Shown here piece after piece: positions 1 to 9,391 of a DNA stretch of 64,000 bases. Made by a program: the position numbers and the translations under genes. The stretch is taken from contig CAVZUA010000002.1 of the NCBI GenBank assembly GCA_963778385.1, positions 124,001 through 188,000 of the forward strand. Reading direction: 5' to 3'. Every line of letters begins with the position of its first letter. Positions within the stretch are counted from its first letter, which is position 1. Below the pieces are notes generated by a model. The model did not search any database and was not told the DNA's origin. It saw nothing but the letters and a program-made list of their open reading frames with translations. The stretch is from DATARH01 sp963778385. Lineage in GTDB: Bacteria; Pseudomonadota; Alphaproteobacteria; ATCC43930; CGMCC-115725.

Positions 1-823
1 ACAACGTCACCACCGCTTCCTCGGCGCCGAGATAGGCGCGCACATAGGTCGGGAATTGCGAGAGGTAGGTCGCACCGACCAGCCAGAACCAGGAAATCCC
101 GAGGATCGAGCGGAACCGCGTCTTCTCGTGCCGGGTGCGGGCAATGAGCCGGCCGGTCGCGGTGATGAAATTGAGCTCGATCCGCGCCTCGGGCGCGCTC
201 GGCCGGGTCGCGGGGATCGCCCGGCTCGCCGCCCAGGCGCAGACCGCGATCAGCACGATCAACACCGCCACGGTATGCGCGCCATGGCTCGTGGCGATCA
301 GCATCCCGGCGATCGTGCCGATGAGGATGGCGAGAAACGTCCCCGCCTCGACCAGCGCGTTGCCGGCGAGCAACTCATCAAAGCGCAGGATGTCGACGAG
401 AATCGCGTATTTGAGGGGACCGAAAAACGTCGCCTCGATCCCCATCACAAACAGCAGGGCGAGCATCGTCCAGACGCTCTCGGTCAGCACCGCCACCGCG
501 GCGATCGCCATCACGACGATCTCGGTCAACTTGACGATGCGGATGATCTTCGCCTTGTCGTGCGCGTCGGCCAACTCGCCGGCGGTCGCCGAGCCGAGAA
601 AGAACGGCAGGATAAAGAGCGCACCCGCCAGCGGGATCAGCATCGACGCCGGCACGCCGCGCGCCAGTTCCGGCCGGTAGGCGAGCATCAGCACCAGCGC
701 GTTCTTCAGGGCGTTGTCGTTGAACGCCGAGAGGAATTGCGTCACCCAAAGCGGCCCGAAGCGCCGCGTCCGCAGCAGCGCGATCGCGCCGCCGCGCTTC
801 AAACCCGGCTGGACATCCTGCAT
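1..823 (-). CDS. MFS transporter, LplT-like (partial, C-terminus outside window)
   Basis: Major facilitator protein read from ATG at 823 leftwards off the window edge, so only about 274 N-terminal residues are visible. Early residues contain FNDNALKNALVLML, typical of the lysophospholipid transporter LplT and of MFS-acyltransferase fusions (Aas-type) in alphaproteobacteria. Several hydrophobic helices follow, as does SILGISWFWLVGATYLSQFP near the break. An in-frame GTG four codons upstream (835) is an alternative start. The family moves lysophospholipids across the inner membrane for re-acylation; whether an acyltransferase domain follows cannot be seen here. Confidence 0.75.
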   Translation of the reverse strand, partial: MQDVQPGLKRGGAIALLRTRRFGPLWVTQFLSAFNDNALKNALVLMLAYRPELARGVPASMLIPLAGALFILPFFLGSATAGELADAHDKAKIIRIVKLTEIVVMAIAAVAVLTESVWTMLALLFVMGIEATFFGPLKYAILVDILRFDELLAGNALVEAGTFLAILIGTIAGMLIATSHGAHTVAVLIVLIAVCAWAASRAIPATRPSAPEARIELNFITATGRLIARTRHEKTRFRSILGISWFWLVGATYLSQFPTYVRAYLGAEEAVVTL

Positions 824-949
824 TTGTTGGTTCACCCCGTTTGCCGGCTTCCGGCACGCTTTCCGCAGCGCCGCCGGCCCAACGTAAATTCTTGTTTCAG
901 CTTTCGATGACGGTTCCGCGTCGCCATATTGCCGGACATGCGCCCTTCG

Positions 950-1039
950 AGACGCGCTCCGCAGGTTCCTAACGATGACGTTGGCATCACGAACCCCGTC
1001 ATCCTAAAAAGCGCTCGCGAAGCGCGTCTCGAAGGACGC
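950..1039. repeat. Intergenic palindromic repeat, family D
   Basis: The left arm starts CCTTCGAGACGCG and the right arm ends GCGTCTCGAAGG, giving a long imperfect inverted repeat in the gap before cysS. Related copies lie at 10321-10440, 30180-30290 and, interrupted, at 44253-44580. Confidence 0.75.
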
Positions 1040-1113
1040 AACGCCGGTCGTGCCGTCGCATCGCGCGCCGACATGGACCGGAAAAACGCAATCTGCTAGG
1101 CCTCGTCGCCGCC

Positions 1114-2482
1114 ATGGCCCTCGTTCTCTACAATTCGCTGACCCACAGCAAACAGCCCTTCACGCCGATCGATTCGGATAATGTGCGGATGTATGTCTGC
1201 GGCCCGACGGTCTACGACTACGCCCATATCGGCAACGCCCGCGCGGTCGTGGTGTTCGACCTGCTCTATCGCGTGCTGCGCCACGAATACGGCGCGGAGC
1301 ACGTCACATACGTGCGCAACATCACCGATGTCGAGGACAAGATCATGGCCGCCGCCACGGCGAGCGGCCAGACGATCACCGAGGTGACGACTCGAACGAC
1401 CGCGCAATTCCATGAGGACATGGCGGCCCTGGGCAGCTTGCCGCCGGATGTCGAGCCGCGGGCCACCGAGTACATCGCGCAGATGATCGCGCTGATCAAG
1501 CGGCTGATCGGCTCCGGTCACGCTTATGCGGCGCAGGGTCATGCGCTGTTCCGGGTCAGCTCCTATGCGAAATACGGCGCGCTGTCGCGGCGCAGCCGGG
1601 CAGACATGATCGCCGGCGCACGGGTCGAAGTCGCTCCCTACAAGGAAGACCCCGGCGATTTCGTGCTGTGGAAGCCGTCGAACTCCGGACCAGCCGGGCT
1701 GGGACAGCCCGTGGGGCCGCGGCCGGCCGGGTTGGCACATCGAATGCTCGGCAATGAGCGAGAACACGCTCGGCGAGACCTTCGATATCCACGGCGGCGG
1801 CCTCGACCTCGTCTTCCCGCACCACGAAAACGAGATCGCGCAGAGCGTCTGCGCGCATGATGGCCGCCCCTTCGCGAATTACTGGCTGCACAACGGGATG
1901 TTGACCGTCGGCGGCGCAAAAATGGCAAAATCCGAGGGCAACTTCATCACGGTGCGCGACGCGCGCGCCGAGGCTCCAGGCGAGGTCATCCGGCTGGCGC
2001 TGCTCGGCACGCATTATCGGGACCCCTTAGATTGGACCGAGGCGAGACTGCTGCAGGCAAGGCAGACATTGATTCGGTTCTATCGGGCGCTGGATTTGCC
2101 GGGCACTCAGACGGCTAGTGCAATTGAGGAAAAGTTCCTTGCAGCTCTCGGCGACGACCTCAACGTACCGCTCGCACTGTCGCATCTGCACGAGCTGACG
2201 GGAGCGATCTACCGCGCGAGCGATGACGCTGAACGCGGACATCTGCAAGGCGCGCTTACCGCCTCTGGCCAGTTGTTAGGACTGTTCGGACAATCACCCA
2301 AGGAGTTTCTCGGTCGCGGCATGGCTGAGGCAGATATTGATGCTCGGATCGCAGAGCGTAGCCTCGCCCGCAAAGAGCGCCGCTTCGCCGACGCCGACCG
2401 CATCCGTGACGAACTCGCTGCCGAAGGAATAGTTCTCGAGGATATTCCTGGTGGCGGAACTGTCTACACCAGAGTTGATTAG
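1114..2482 (+). CDS. cysS: Cysteine--tRNA ligase, interrupted by a one-base frameshift
   Basis: Class I aminoacyl-tRNA synthetase that charges tRNA-Cys. The first frame carries the zinc-binding CGPTVYDYAHIGNAR segment with the HIGN motif and runs cleanly to VLWKPS at 1680. The next base (A, 1681) is surplus: removing it gives TPDQPGWDSPWGRGRPGWH, the expected family sequence, and the second frame continues with GGGLDLVFPHHENEIAQS and the KMAKS motif (AKMAKSEGNF) to the stop at 2482. The repaired protein is 455 residues, close to the roughly 460 usual for the family. As the gene is normally essential, a sequencing error is more likely than a true pseudogene. Codons from about 2030 onward are visibly less GC3-rich than before. 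Confidence 0.9.
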
Positions 2483-2503
2483 CCCTAATATCTGCGCAGC
2501 TCC

Positions 2504-3283
2504 ATGGCCGGCACCGATCATAAGAAGCCGCAACTGACCGGCGGACCGGCGATCATCCTGGTCGAACCGCAGCTTGGCGAGAATATCGGCACGGCTGCGC
2601 GGGCGATGGCGAATTGCGGGCTTGACGATCTGCGGCTGGTGAAGCCGCGCGACGGCTGGCCCAACGAGAAGGCCGTCGCTGCGGCGAGCGGCGCCGACAC
2701 GGTGCTCGACCGGGCGCGGCTTTTCCCCAGCCTGAGAGATGCGGTCGCCGATCTGCGCCACGTCTACGCCTCGACCGCACGCGACCGCTATATGGTGAAA
2801 CGCGCGGTGACGCCGCGTCTCGCGGCAGCGGAAATCCGCGCGCATCTCGCCGCCGACGAACCCTGCGGTGTCGTCTTCGGCCCGGAGCGCACCGGCCTCG
2901 TCAACGCCGATATCACGCTGGCCGACACCGTGCTCAACGTGCCGCTCAACCCGGCCTTCTCGTCGCTGAACCTAGCGCAGGCGGTGCTGATCATCGGCTA
3001 CGAGTGGTTTATCGCCCGCGAGGACCCGCCGGCCGAGACGCTGCACACCGGCCATAGCCGCCCGGCGACCAAAGAAGAGCTTGTCCGTTTTTTCGATCAT
3101 TTCGAGGAAGCGCTGGTCGAGAGCGGCTTTATCCGCCAGCCCGAGAAGCGGCCGAGCCTCTTTCGCAATCTGCGCAATTTCTTTCAGCGCGCCTACCCGA
3201 CCGAGCAGGAGCTGCGCACCCTGCACGGCGTCGTGACCTCCTTCATGGGGCCGCGGGACCGCGAGCGCGGCGACCCGGAATAA
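2504..3283 (+). CDS. trmJ: tRNA (cytidine/uridine-2'-O)-methyltransferase, TrmJ type
   Basis: SPOUT-class RNA ribose methyltransferase of 259 residues. Motif 1 is ILVEPQLGENIGTAARAM, motif 2 is VVFGPERTGL, and motif 3 (the trefoil knot, SAM site) is NPAFSSLNLAQAV. The C-terminal extension of about 90 residues is characteristic of TrmJ, which methylates position 32 of several tRNAs using SAM. It starts 21 bp after cysS in the same direction, so the two tRNA-related genes may be co-transcribed. Other TrmH-family targets cannot be excluded by sequence alone. Confidence 0.88.
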   Translation: MAGTDHKKPQLTGGPAIILVEPQLGENIGTAARAMANCGLDDLRLVKPRDGWPNEKAVAAASGADTVLDRARLFPSLRDAVADLRHVYASTARDRYMVKRAVTPRLAAAEIRAHLAADEPCGVVFGPERTGLVNADITLADTVLNVPLNPAFSSLNLAQAVLIIGYEWFIAREDPPAETLHTGHSRPATKEELVRFFDHFEEALVESGFIRQPEKRPSLFRNLRNFFQRAYPTEQELRTLHGVVTSFMGPRDRERGDPE

Positions 3284-3299
3284 CCCAAGCAAAAGAGTC

Positions 3300-3319
3300 G
3301 CCTTACGGCTTTGTAAGGC
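3300..3319. other. Small hairpin after trmJ
   Basis: Perfect 7-bp stem (GCCTTAC / GTAAGGC) with a 6-nt loop, 17 bp after the trmJ stop. No T-tract follows, so it is at best a weak or factor-dependent terminator. Confidence 0.3.
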
Positions 3320-3364
3320 CTAACCTGCGCCATCGGCGGTTTGGCCGCCCCATAAGACGTTCGG

Positions 3365-5182
3365 GTGAGAACCTTGGCCGGTAGCGGCTCCGCGCTGTTT
3401 CATTTCATCCTGATCAAACCGACGCATTACGATGATGTCGGTTACCCGATCCAGTGGCACCGCTCGGCCATCCCCTCCAACACGCTCGCATGCCTCAACG
3501 GCCTTGCGGAAGACGCACGGCAACGCGAGGTGCTTGGGCCCGACGTCGAATTCCGCCTCGACACCTATGACGAGACCAACCGCCGCGTCCGGCCCGAGCG
3601 CATCATCCGTGAGATACGGCGCGCCGGCGGCAAGGCGCTGATCGGCCTGGTCGGGGTTCAGTCGAACCAGTTCCCGCGCGCGGTCGACCTCGCGCGGCCG
3701 TTTCTCGCGGCGGGCCTTCCCGTGTGCATCGGCGGGTTTCACGTCTCCGGCTGCATCGCCATGCTGCCGGAGCTACCGCCGGAGCTGCGCGAGGCGCAGG
3801 CGATTGGGATTTCGTTTTTCGCCGGTGAGGCGGAGGGCGGGCGGCTCGATGAGGTGCTGCGCGATGCCTGGAGCGGCGCGCTGAAGCCGCTTTACAACCA
3901 TATGAACGATCTGCCGGCGCTCGAAAACGAGCCGGCGCCGATCCTGCCGCGCCAGCATGTGCGGCGGACCTCCGGTTCGCTCTCCAGCATCGATCTCGGC
4001 CGCGGCTGCCCCTATCAGTGCTCGTTCTGCACGATTATCAACGTGCAGGGGCGTAAAAGCCGTTGGCGCTCCCCCGACGACCTCGAACACTGCGTGCGCG
4101 AGAATTGCGCGCAGGGCATCAAGCGCTTCTTCATCACCGACGACAATTTCGCCCGCAACCGCAATTGGGAAGTGCTGTTCGACCGGATGATCGAGCTGCG
4201 CGGGCAAGGGCTCGATATCGGTTTTACCATCCAGGTCGATACGCTGTGCCACCGGATCCCCGGCTTTATTGAGAAGGCGGCGCGCGCCGGGGTGCGGCGG
4301 GTGTTTATCGGGCTGGAGAATATCAACCCCGACAACCTGCTCGGCGCCAAGAAGCACCAGAACAAGATCACCGAATACCGCGCGATGCTGCAGATGTGGC
4401 ACGCCGCCGGCGCGATCACCTATGCCGGCTACATCACCGGCTTCCCGGGCGACACCAAGGCCTCGATCCTGCGCGACCTCGAGATCATCAAGCGCGAACT
4501 GCCCGTCGACGTGCTCGAATTCTTCTTCCTGACGCCGCTGCCCGGTTCCGAGGACCATAAGAACCTGTGGAAGCAGGGCGCCTGGATGGACGGCGACCTC
4601 AACAAATACGACCTCGACCACCGCGTCACCCACCACTCGAAAATGTCCGACGCCGAGTGGGAGGACGCTTATCGCGCGGCCTGGGATTCGTTTTATTCGG
4701 CCGACCACGTTCGGACGATCCTGCGCCGCATCGCCGCCAACCCGCACGGCCGGCCAGGCACGACGCTGTCGACGCTGCTGTGGTTCCGGTTGATGGTCGC
4801 GTTCGAGGACGTGCACCCGCTGGAGGGTGGCGCATTGCGGCGCAAGTCGCGCCGCGACCGGCGCTTCGAACTCAAGCGCGAGCCGGTGTTTATGTTCTAC
4901 CCGCGCTACTGGGCCGAGACCGCACGCAAAGCCTGGCGCTACTGGTCGCTCTATCGCGAGTGGAGCGCGATCCGCAAGGAGGTGCTGCGCGCGCCCGACC
5001 GCTGGACTTACAGCGACATCGCGATCGCGCCGCAGGAAGATGAGCTCGAAACGCTCGACCTCTACCACGCGACCAGCGGCGGCGAAGCCGCGCTGGCCCG
5101 CAAGCGCCGCGATGACGCCCTGCGTGCGCGCCATCCAACCGAAGAGGCGGAGCCGCTTCCGGTGAGCAGCGCCGCCGCCTAG
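3365..5182 (+). CDS. Radical SAM protein with N-terminal cobalamin-binding-like domain
   Basis: 605 residues from a GTG start. Residues ~10-150 look like the Rossmann-type B12-binding fold that precedes many radical SAM enzymes (IGLVGVQSNQFP..., GGFHVSG), but I see no DxHxxG lower-ligand motif. The radical SAM domain begins near residue 210 with DLGRGCPYQCSFC, Cys215-Cys219-Cys222 forming the CxxxCxxC cluster ligand. A long C-terminal segment follows (to 605), rich in Arg and Trp. The family uses SAM and a 4Fe-4S cluster for radical chemistry such as methylation or rearrangement; the substrate cannot be inferred. No neighbour gives a pathway. Confidence 0.8.
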   Translation: MRTLAGSGSALFHFILIKPTHYDDVGYPIQWHRSAIPSNTLACLNGLAEDARQREVLGPDVEFRLDTYDETNRRVRPERIIREIRRAGGKALIGLVGVQSNQFPRAVDLARPFLAAGLPVCIGGFHVSGCIAMLPELPPELREAQAIGISFFAGEAEGGRLDEVLRDAWSGALKPLYNHMNDLPALENEPAPILPRQHVRRTSGSLSSIDLGRGCPYQCSFCTIINVQGRKSRWRSPDDLEHCVRENCAQGIKRFFITDDNFARNRNWEVLFDRMIELRGQGLDIGFTIQVDTLCHRIPGFIEKAARAGVRRVFIGLENINPDNLLGAKKHQNKITEYRAMLQMWHAAGAITYAGYITGFPGDTKASILRDLEIIKRELPVDVLEFFFLTPLPGSEDHKNLWKQGAWMDGDLNKYDLDHRVTHHSKMSDAEWEDAYRAAWDSFYSADHVRTILRRIAANPHGRPGTTLSTLLWFRLMVAFEDVHPLEGGALRRKSRRDRRFELKREPVFMFYPRYWAETARKAWRYWSLYREWSAIRKEVLRAPDRWTYSDIAIAPQEDELETLDLYHATSGGEAALARKRRDDALRARHPTEEAEPLPVSSAAA

Positions 5183-5246
5183 GCGCCGCCGCGAACTGCA
5201 CGATCAACATTGTTCACCCGCGGCGGCGGTCGGTAATATCGCGCGC

Positions 5247-5915
5247 ATGCGGGTCCTCTACCATTCGCTGCTGTCGCCGACCTCGCGCAAGGTGCGCGTC
5301 GTGCTGACGGAAAAGAATCTCGACTTCACGATGAAGGCCGAAAAGCCGTGGGAACGGCGGCCGGAATTCCTCGCGCTCAACCCCGCCGGCGAAGTGCCGG
5401 TCCTGATCGAGCCGGACAGCACCGTGCTCGCCGGCACGGACTCGATTGTTGAGTATTTGGATGAGGTTTATCGCGACAAGATATTGATCGGCATCAATCC
5501 CGCCGATCGCGCCGAGGTACGCCGTCTCGTCGCGTGGTTCGACATCAAGATGGATCGCGAGGTCACCGAGAACCTGGTCGGCGAAAAAATGCTGAAGCGC
5601 ATCGGCCGCGAGGGCCAGCCGAACTCGCAAGCAATTCGCGCCGGCCATGCCAACCTGCCGCACCATCTCGACTACATCAGCTACCTGGTCGACCGCCGCC
5701 GCTGGCTCGCCGGCGATTTCTTTTCGGTCGCCGACATCACCGCGGCGGCGCATCTGTCGACGCTCGACTATCTCGGGGACGTGCCGTGGGACGAGCACGA
5801 GCTGGCGCGCGAGTGGTATGCGCGGATCAAATCCCGGCCCAGCTTCCGCGCGATCCTTGCCGACCACGTGCCCGGCCTGTCGCCGCCCAAACACTACGCC
5901 GACCTCGATTTTTGA
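5247..5915 (+). CDS. Glutathione S-transferase family protein
   Basis: 222 residues. The N-terminal thioredoxin-like half (1-80) contains LYHSLLSPTSRKVRVVL, with the catalytic-position Ser/Tyr region, and the cis-proline glutathione-binding segment NPAGEVPVL. The C-terminal half is all-helical and includes SVADITAAAHLSTLDYLG. It probably conjugates glutathione to electrophiles or acts as a glutathione-dependent isomerase; the substrate is unknown. It stands alone, followed by a palindromic repeat. Confidence 0.88.
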   Translation: MRVLYHSLLSPTSRKVRVVLTEKNLDFTMKAEKPWERRPEFLALNPAGEVPVLIEPDSTVLAGTDSIVEYLDEVYRDKILIGINPADRAEVRRLVAWFDIKMDREVTENLVGEKMLKRIGREGQPNSQAIRAGHANLPHHLDYISYLVDRRRWLAGDFFSVADITAAAHLSTLDYLGDVPWDEHELAREWYARIKSRPSFRAILADHVPGLSPPKHYADLDF

Positions 5916-5946
5916 CGCTGTCCCCACCATCACCCACCAAAATCAT

Positions 5947-6026
5947 GCCTCCCCCGGGCTTGACCCGGGGGTCCACGAGTAGCTGCGACTTATTCGTGGA
6001 TGGCCGGGTCAAGCCCGGCCAAGGCG
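5947..6026. repeat. Intergenic palindromic repeat, family A
   Basis: The central hairpin TCCACGAGTA / TATTCGTGGA is flanked by CCCGGGCTTGACCCGGG and GGCCGGGTCAAGCCCGGCC. The same element occurs in opposite orientation at 16217-16297. Confidence 0.8.
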
Positions 6027-6046
6027 TTTGACGGCAAGGCCGAGGC

Positions 6047-7534
6047 TTGGAGGCGCACTATCGGACGGTGGCGGCCGCTTTTGTCATCCTCCTGGTGGTG
6101 GCGAGCGTGCCGCTGTTCTCGACCGTGCTGCCACCGCTGGTCGATTATCCCAACCATCTCGCCCGGCTGCACCTGATCGCCGAGGGCGGCAACCAGTTCT
6201 ACGCCGTGCAATGGGCACCACTGCCGGATCTGGCGGCGGACCTCATTGTCCCGGCCTTGGCCCAGATCGTCCCGCTCGACATGGCCGGAAAACTGTTCCT
6301 GGTGCTGACCTTCGCGCTGCTCGCCGGCGGGACGGCGTGGCTCAACCGCGCCGCAACCGGATGCTGGCGGCTGTGGCCGCTGCTGGCGTTTCTGCTGCTC
6401 TACGACCGCATCCTGCTGTGGGGTTTTATCAACTACCTCTTCGGGTTGGGTCTGGCGATCTGCGGCCTCGCGCTGTGGCTGAGCCTCGACGAGAAACCGG
6501 CGTGGCGCGCCGGAGCTTCAGCGCTGGTCGCGCTTGCCTGCTTCTTCAGCCATATCGCCGCATTCGGCATCTATACGCTGGCGATCGTCGGGATCGAGCT
6601 GCCGCCGATGCTGAGGCTCTGGCGCGCCGGCGATTACCGTGGGCTCGCGACACGGCTGGCGATCGACGCCATTCCATTCGTGCTGCCGGCGATCCTCTTT
6701 CTGTTCTTCCAGCCGTCGGGTACGGGCGGGCCGGTCAGCTACGGGAATTTTGCCCGCAAGGCCGATCTGCTGTTCAGCGTGTTCGACAATTACAGCCGCC
6801 CCTTCGACATCGCTTGCTTTGCGCTGTTTATCGCCCTGTTTGGCGCGCTGGCCTGGCGCCGACGGCTGTGGATCGCGCCGCAACTCGGGATTGCGCTGGC
6901 GATCCTTTTCGCAGCCTACCTGCTGCTGCCGAGCCAGATGATGACTGGCTCGGGGGTCGACCGCCGCATCCCGGTCGCGCTGTTCCTGCTGGTGATCGCC
7001 TCCAGCGCGCCACGCCTGCCGGCGCGTGCGGCTCGCCTCCTCGGCATCGCCGCCGGCGCACTGTTCATCGCCAGAATGGCGGTGATCGAAGCGGTGTGGC
7101 TCCACGCGGACCGGCTATACGCAGCGGACATCGCGGTCATCGACACCCTGCCGCAGGGGGCGAAGCTCGCCGTCGCCTACCCGCTGCGCGATATAAATGC
7201 CGGCGCGATCCCGCAGCTGCACGTCGCGACACTGGCAGCCGCGCGGCGCGAGGCTTTCGTGCCGACGATTTTTGCCTATCCGACGCAGCAGCCCCTGATC
7301 TTGCGTCCGCCCTATGATGCGCTCGCAGCGCGAACCTCACCGACCCGGCTGTGGGCGGCGTTTGTCGAAGGTGACGCCGGCGCCCGCGCCGCAGTGGCGC
7401 CGGTGCTCCGGGATTACGACTTTATCATTTTCGCCGACCGTGACGCCTTAAGGGTTCCACCCGATGCCTGCCTCAAGCCGATGGCGTCGGCGCCGCGTTT
7501 TCAGCTCTTCGCACTTTCCCCCGGCTGCTTCTGA
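6047..7534 (+). CDS. Polytopic membrane protein of unknown function
   Basis: 495 residues from a TTG start (an in-frame GTG lies at 6068), predominantly hydrophobic with roughly ten membrane segments; the first is AAFVILLVVASVPLFSTV. VDYPNHLARLHLI follows this first helix on what should be the outside, as in the acidic first loop of GT-C glycosyltransferase-like proteins, but I cannot assign a catalytic motif with confidence. The C-terminal ~120 residues are soluble-looking. It converges on another polytopic protein (7535-9358), the two stop codons abutting with no spacer. Confidence 0.7.
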   Translation: MEAHYRTVAAAFVILLVVASVPLFSTVLPPLVDYPNHLARLHLIAEGGNQFYAVQWAPLPDLAADLIVPALAQIVPLDMAGKLFLVLTFALLAGGTAWLNRAATGCWRLWPLLAFLLLYDRILLWGFINYLFGLGLAICGLALWLSLDEKPAWRAGASALVALACFFSHIAAFGIYTLAIVGIELPPMLRLWRAGDYRGLATRLAIDAIPFVLPAILFLFFQPSGTGGPVSYGNFARKADLLFSVFDNYSRPFDIACFALFIALFGALAWRRRLWIAPQLGIALAILFAAYLLLPSQMMTGSGVDRRIPVALFLLVIASSAPRLPARAARLLGIAAGALFIARMAVIEAVWLHADRLYAADIAVIDTLPQGAKLAVAYPLRDINAGAIPQLHVATLAAARREAFVPTIFAYPTQQPLILRPPYDALAARTSPTRLWAAFVEGDAGARAAVAPVLRDYDFIIFADRDALRVPPDACLKPMASAPRFQLFALSPGCF

Positions 7535-9358
7535 TCAGCGGCAGAGCGCCGGCCAATGCCGGTTGCGCTGCCAGCGCGACAGCGCCCTCCCTTCCGCGTA
7601 AGGCCAGTGTGCAGCGAGGTGCCAGCCATCGGCATCGTAACGAAACAGTGCCGCCTCGCCTGGCGGCGATCCCATCAGCCCGGTGGGCGTGCACGAGATG
7701 AGGGCTAGATCGTATCCGCGCGCTGCGGCGGCATCCAAGGTGGCGGCATCGGCCGTCTTTTCGCGGAGCAGATCGAGCCCGCGCCGCCGCGGGGGTTCGC
7801 TTGCCAAGTCGCCGGCGAGCAGGTCGCCAACCTCGCCGTCATCGCCCGGCAGCAACAGCGCGAGCCGGTCGCCATCCCGCAAATGCGGCTTCAGTTCCGC
7901 CGCCAGGTCGCGGACCAGAGGCTGCGGCATCGCAAGATCAAAGCGCAGCCGCTCGGCAAACGCGACGGGGGCCAGCAGGGCCAACGCTACGACAACCGCC
8001 GCCACGGCCCGCCCACGCCGCGGTCCGGCCCAGCGCACCGGCCACAGTTCGCACGCCGCCAGCGCCAGCGAGGCCACCAACAGCAGCGAGAGATGCGTGT
8101 TATAGCGGAAATAGGAATGCGCCTCGGCCGCCATCTCGGCCGAAAAATGCGCGATGTAGGTGACGATCAGAAACCCGTTGTAGAGCACGAAAGCGACCGC
8201 GTTGAACGCGAGAAACCGCGCCGCCGGCGACCAGCCCCGCGCCCGCAACAGCAGCGCCAGGCAGACAAACGACAGGAGTTCCAGCGCGAAAAAGGTCGGC
8301 TTTTCAGCAATTGACCCGGCGATGGCCTTGAATGTCGCCGGCAGCAGCGACCAGTTCCAGGCGCCGGGCGGCAACGGCTCCAACTCAGTGACGCCAGCGT
8401 GCGCGGCATAGTAGCGCCAGACCACATACAACAAGGCGGCCGGCATCAGCACCAGCGCGGTCGCACCAATAACCCGCCGAAAACGGGCGGGCCGTTCGGC
8501 GATCACCGTAACCACCGCCGCCCCGGCAATGGCCAGCACCAGGCCGATCCCCGACTGCTTGGTGTTGATCATCGCTGCCAGGACCAGCGCCAACTCGCGC
8601 CAATGCGCTCGTCCCTCATTCGCCTCGATGAAGAGGATCGTGGCGAACAGCGCCGTCACCGCCAGCGCCGTCTCGCCATAGGCCGAGAAATGAAAGCGCG
8701 GCACAAACCCCGGATCGGCCAAGGTGACGAGCAGCATGCCGAGCGCCGTGGCGGTCCAGCCCGGCATCGCGGCCCGCCGCATCAGCAGCCGGCCGATCGC
8801 GAGTCCAGCGATCAGCCGCAGCATCACATTGTCGAGCGACATTCCCGCCGCCGGATAGTCCGGCCAGACGAGCGCGCCGAGAAACGCCAGGAACTGCGTG
8901 TTGTAAGGCGCCGCCGGCAGGAACGAATAGCTCGGCGGTCCCGCCGCGGTCGGCAATCGCGCGTAATCGACGAGGTAATCGACGTTGGGCAGCAGGTTGA
9001 GAAAGCTGTCGACCTGCGACGGCCGTACCCCCGCCATCACCACCCAAAGCGGCAGCGTCAGCAGCAATAGGCATCCGAGCGCCACCCCATCCTGACGGCT
9101 GACCCGACGGCTCGGCACAAGCTGCACCGCCACCGCGGCAACCACGATCGCAGCCGCCGGGACACGCAGACTGACCGGCACAAAGACGCCACAAAGGGTC
9201 AACACGACACACAACGCGCCCCATCCGGCGATCACGCGGACTTCCGCAGCCGCGTTTCGACCGGCCGCGGCCGTGCCGATCAGCAGCAAGACCGCGGCGA
9301 CGCCCCAGGTGATCACTACCGCCAAGAGACCCGTGAGCCCGGGTAGGTAAAGCGCCAT
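7535..9358 (-). CDS. Large polytopic membrane protein, possibly GT-C/ArnT-like glycosyltransferase
   Basis: 607 residues starting MALYLPGLTGLLAVVITWGV, with about twelve hydrophobic segments and a C-terminal soluble tail from about residue 490. The first large loop contains PSQVDSFLNLLPNVDYLVD and the membrane core alternates short Arg-rich loops. This architecture fits membrane glycosyltransferases that use lipid-linked sugars, but the DD/DE motif typical of the family is not unambiguous, so the assignment is an inference from topology. It overlaps nothing and abuts the stop of the convergent gene at 7534. Confidence 0.65.
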   Translation of the reverse strand: MALYLPGLTGLLAVVITWGVAAVLLLIGTAAAGRNAAAEVRVIAGWGALCVVLTLCGVFVPVSLRVPAAAIVVAAVAVQLVPSRRVSRQDGVALGCLLLLTLPLWVVMAGVRPSQVDSFLNLLPNVDYLVDYARLPTAAGPPSYSFLPAAPYNTQFLAFLGALVWPDYPAAGMSLDNVMLRLIAGLAIGRLLMRRAAMPGWTATALGMLLVTLADPGFVPRFHFSAYGETALAVTALFATILFIEANEGRAHWRELALVLAAMINTKQSGIGLVLAIAGAAVVTVIAERPARFRRVIGATALVLMPAALLYVVWRYYAAHAGVTELEPLPPGAWNWSLLPATFKAIAGSIAEKPTFFALELLSFVCLALLLRARGWSPAARFLAFNAVAFVLYNGFLIVTYIAHFSAEMAAEAHSYFRYNTHLSLLLVASLALAACELWPVRWAGPRRGRAVAAVVVALALLAPVAFAERLRFDLAMPQPLVRDLAAELKPHLRDGDRLALLLPGDDGEVGDLLAGDLASEPPRRRGLDLLREKTADAATLDAAAARGYDLALISCTPTGLMGSPPGEAALFRYDADGWHLAAHWPYAEGRALSRWQRNRHWPALCR

Positions 9359-9391
9359 CGATCGCGTGCTTGCCGTCCTGCGGTCCGCCGG

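Noticed and set aside
1114..2482. Programmed ribosomal frameshift in cysS.
   Set aside because: No slippery heptamer or downstream structure typical of programmed shifting is visible at 1681, and seven other genes show the same kind of single-base problem.
3773..5134. Long open frame opposite the radical SAM gene (453 codons, minus strand).
   Set aside because: It is a mirror of the GC-rich coding strand; the radical SAM motifs and cluster ligands are on the plus strand and the antisense product has no recognisable domain.
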